A stretch of 15,932 nucleotides of DNA from an uncultured Bacteroidales bacterium (lineage in GTDB: Bacteria > Bacteroidota > Bacteroidia > Bacteroidales > Paludibacteraceae), in NCBI GenBank assembly GCA_903912795.1, contig CAIWIS010000624.1, forward strand, positions 1 through 15,932, read 5' to 3'. Positions 15,582-15,932 of this stretch are shown here, piece by piece. A model generated the notes under the pieces. That model was given only the letters and a program-made list of their open reading frames with translations, did not search any database and was not told where the DNA came from. The position numbers were made by a program, and so were the translations under genes. Within the stretch, counting starts at the first letter, position 1. Each line of letters opens with the position of its first letter.

Positions 15582-15675
15582 GACCCCCTACTGGGGGCTT
15601 TAAGACGCATTATCTTTAATTTCTCCTATCTTTTTTGGAGAATATGTCTTAGCCTCCAATTGAGGGTTTGGGGTC
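15582..15675. repeat. Imperfect palindromic element related to the repeats at 4481-4727
   Basis: The left arm (15582-15606) reads GACCCCCTACTGGGGGC then TTTAAGAC. The right arm (15646-15675) is GTCTTAGCCTCC then AATTGAGGGTTTGGGGTC and pairs with it imperfectly. Between them TTCTCC (15621-15626) and GGAGAA (15637-15642) form an inner 6-bp stem. The order of a CCCC...GGGG core beside TTAAGACGCA is shared with the cluster at 4481-4727, so both belong to one dispersed family. It fills most of the 158-nt gap between the partial gene on the right and the dehydrogenase gene, and may fold as a terminator for the former. Confidence 0.75.
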
Positions 15676-15706
15676 AGTAAACCACTTAATTATATAACTT
15701 CTATTT

Positions 15707-15931
15707 TTATTTTAAAGGTTTTTGAAAACAGAATACAAAATAGATAATGCCTCCATCCTTAATTTGATTATAAGTTGTGCTGCCATTATTTCCTGCAAAA
15801 TTGTGTAAGGCTTTTTGTAAAAATGGAGGAGCATATTTTTCGACCAATGCTTCCCGTCGTTTTGCATCCAAGTCTAATGCCGTATTTACTTCATTATTAA
15901 TAAATTGCTCATCAAATTTAATGAAATCGTA
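15707..15931 (-). CDS. Unrecognised protein, C-terminal 74 residues only
   Basis: A minus-strand frame enters from the right edge and stays open for 74 codons before a TAA at 15709-15707. The start lies beyond the window. The visible part is polar and probably helical at first (FDEQFINNEVNTALDLDAKR), continues with EKYAPPFLQKALHNFAGNN, and ends in a short hydrophobic strand, GGIIYFVFCFQKPLK. Codon use and base composition are like those of the neighbouring genes. I do not recognise a family and see no catalytic motif. It is transcribed towards the dehydrogenase, with the palindromic element between them. The longest competing frames in this stretch are interrupted by stops. Confidence 0.7.
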   Translation of the reverse strand, partial: YDFIKFDEQFINNEVNTALDLDAKRREALVEKYAPPFLQKALHNFAGNNGSTTYNQIKDGGIIYFVFCFQKPLK

Positions 15932-15932
15932 C

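Overview
The window looks like chromosomal DNA from a member of the Bacteroidota. It is AT-rich, ribosome-binding sites are weak, at least one promoter fits the phylum's TTTG / TAnnTTTG pattern, and multi-PAS two-component proteins are abundant. I cannot name a genus. Every recognisable gene lies on the minus strand, so transcription runs from high to low coordinates.

From right to left: the C-terminal end of an unrecognised protein (15707-15931); an imperfect palindromic repeat (15582-15675); a short-chain dehydrogenase (14727-15548); a strong 19-bp hairpin that probably terminates it (14639-14681); then a tightly spaced four-gene block (14475 down to 4729, gaps of 19, 26 and 23 nt). The block encodes a receiver protein with seven PAS domains and no kinase core, a TonB-dependent outer-membrane receptor, a membrane histidine kinase whose periplasmic part looks like a YfiR/DUF4154 domain, and a cytoplasmic receiver-PAS3-histidine kinase. 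After a 267-nt spacer full of GC-rich palindromic repeats come two more signalling genes 13 nt apart: a stand-alone CheY/Rcp1-type response regulator and a receiver-PAS-GAF protein without a kinase core. Further left are a 570-nt AT-rich non-coding stretch with a 22-bp inverted repeat and iteron-like or DnaA-box-like motifs, then nadA (quinolinate synthase), then an operator-like repeat array, then a DUF4143-type ATPase that runs off the window.

The most interesting part is 2613-14475. Gene order and domains suggest a signalling route that starts at an outer-membrane TonB-type receptor, passes to a YfiR-like periplasmic domain fused to a histidine kinase, and continues to cytoplasmic receiver proteins. 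None of the six signalling genes encodes a DNA-binding, GGDEF/EAL or other classical output domain. Both kinase-less receiver proteins end in the same conserved helix motif (R-E-x-R ... E-x-K-x-E-x-N-E ... R-Y). The direction of signal flow is inference; the domain content and gene spacing are read from the sequence.
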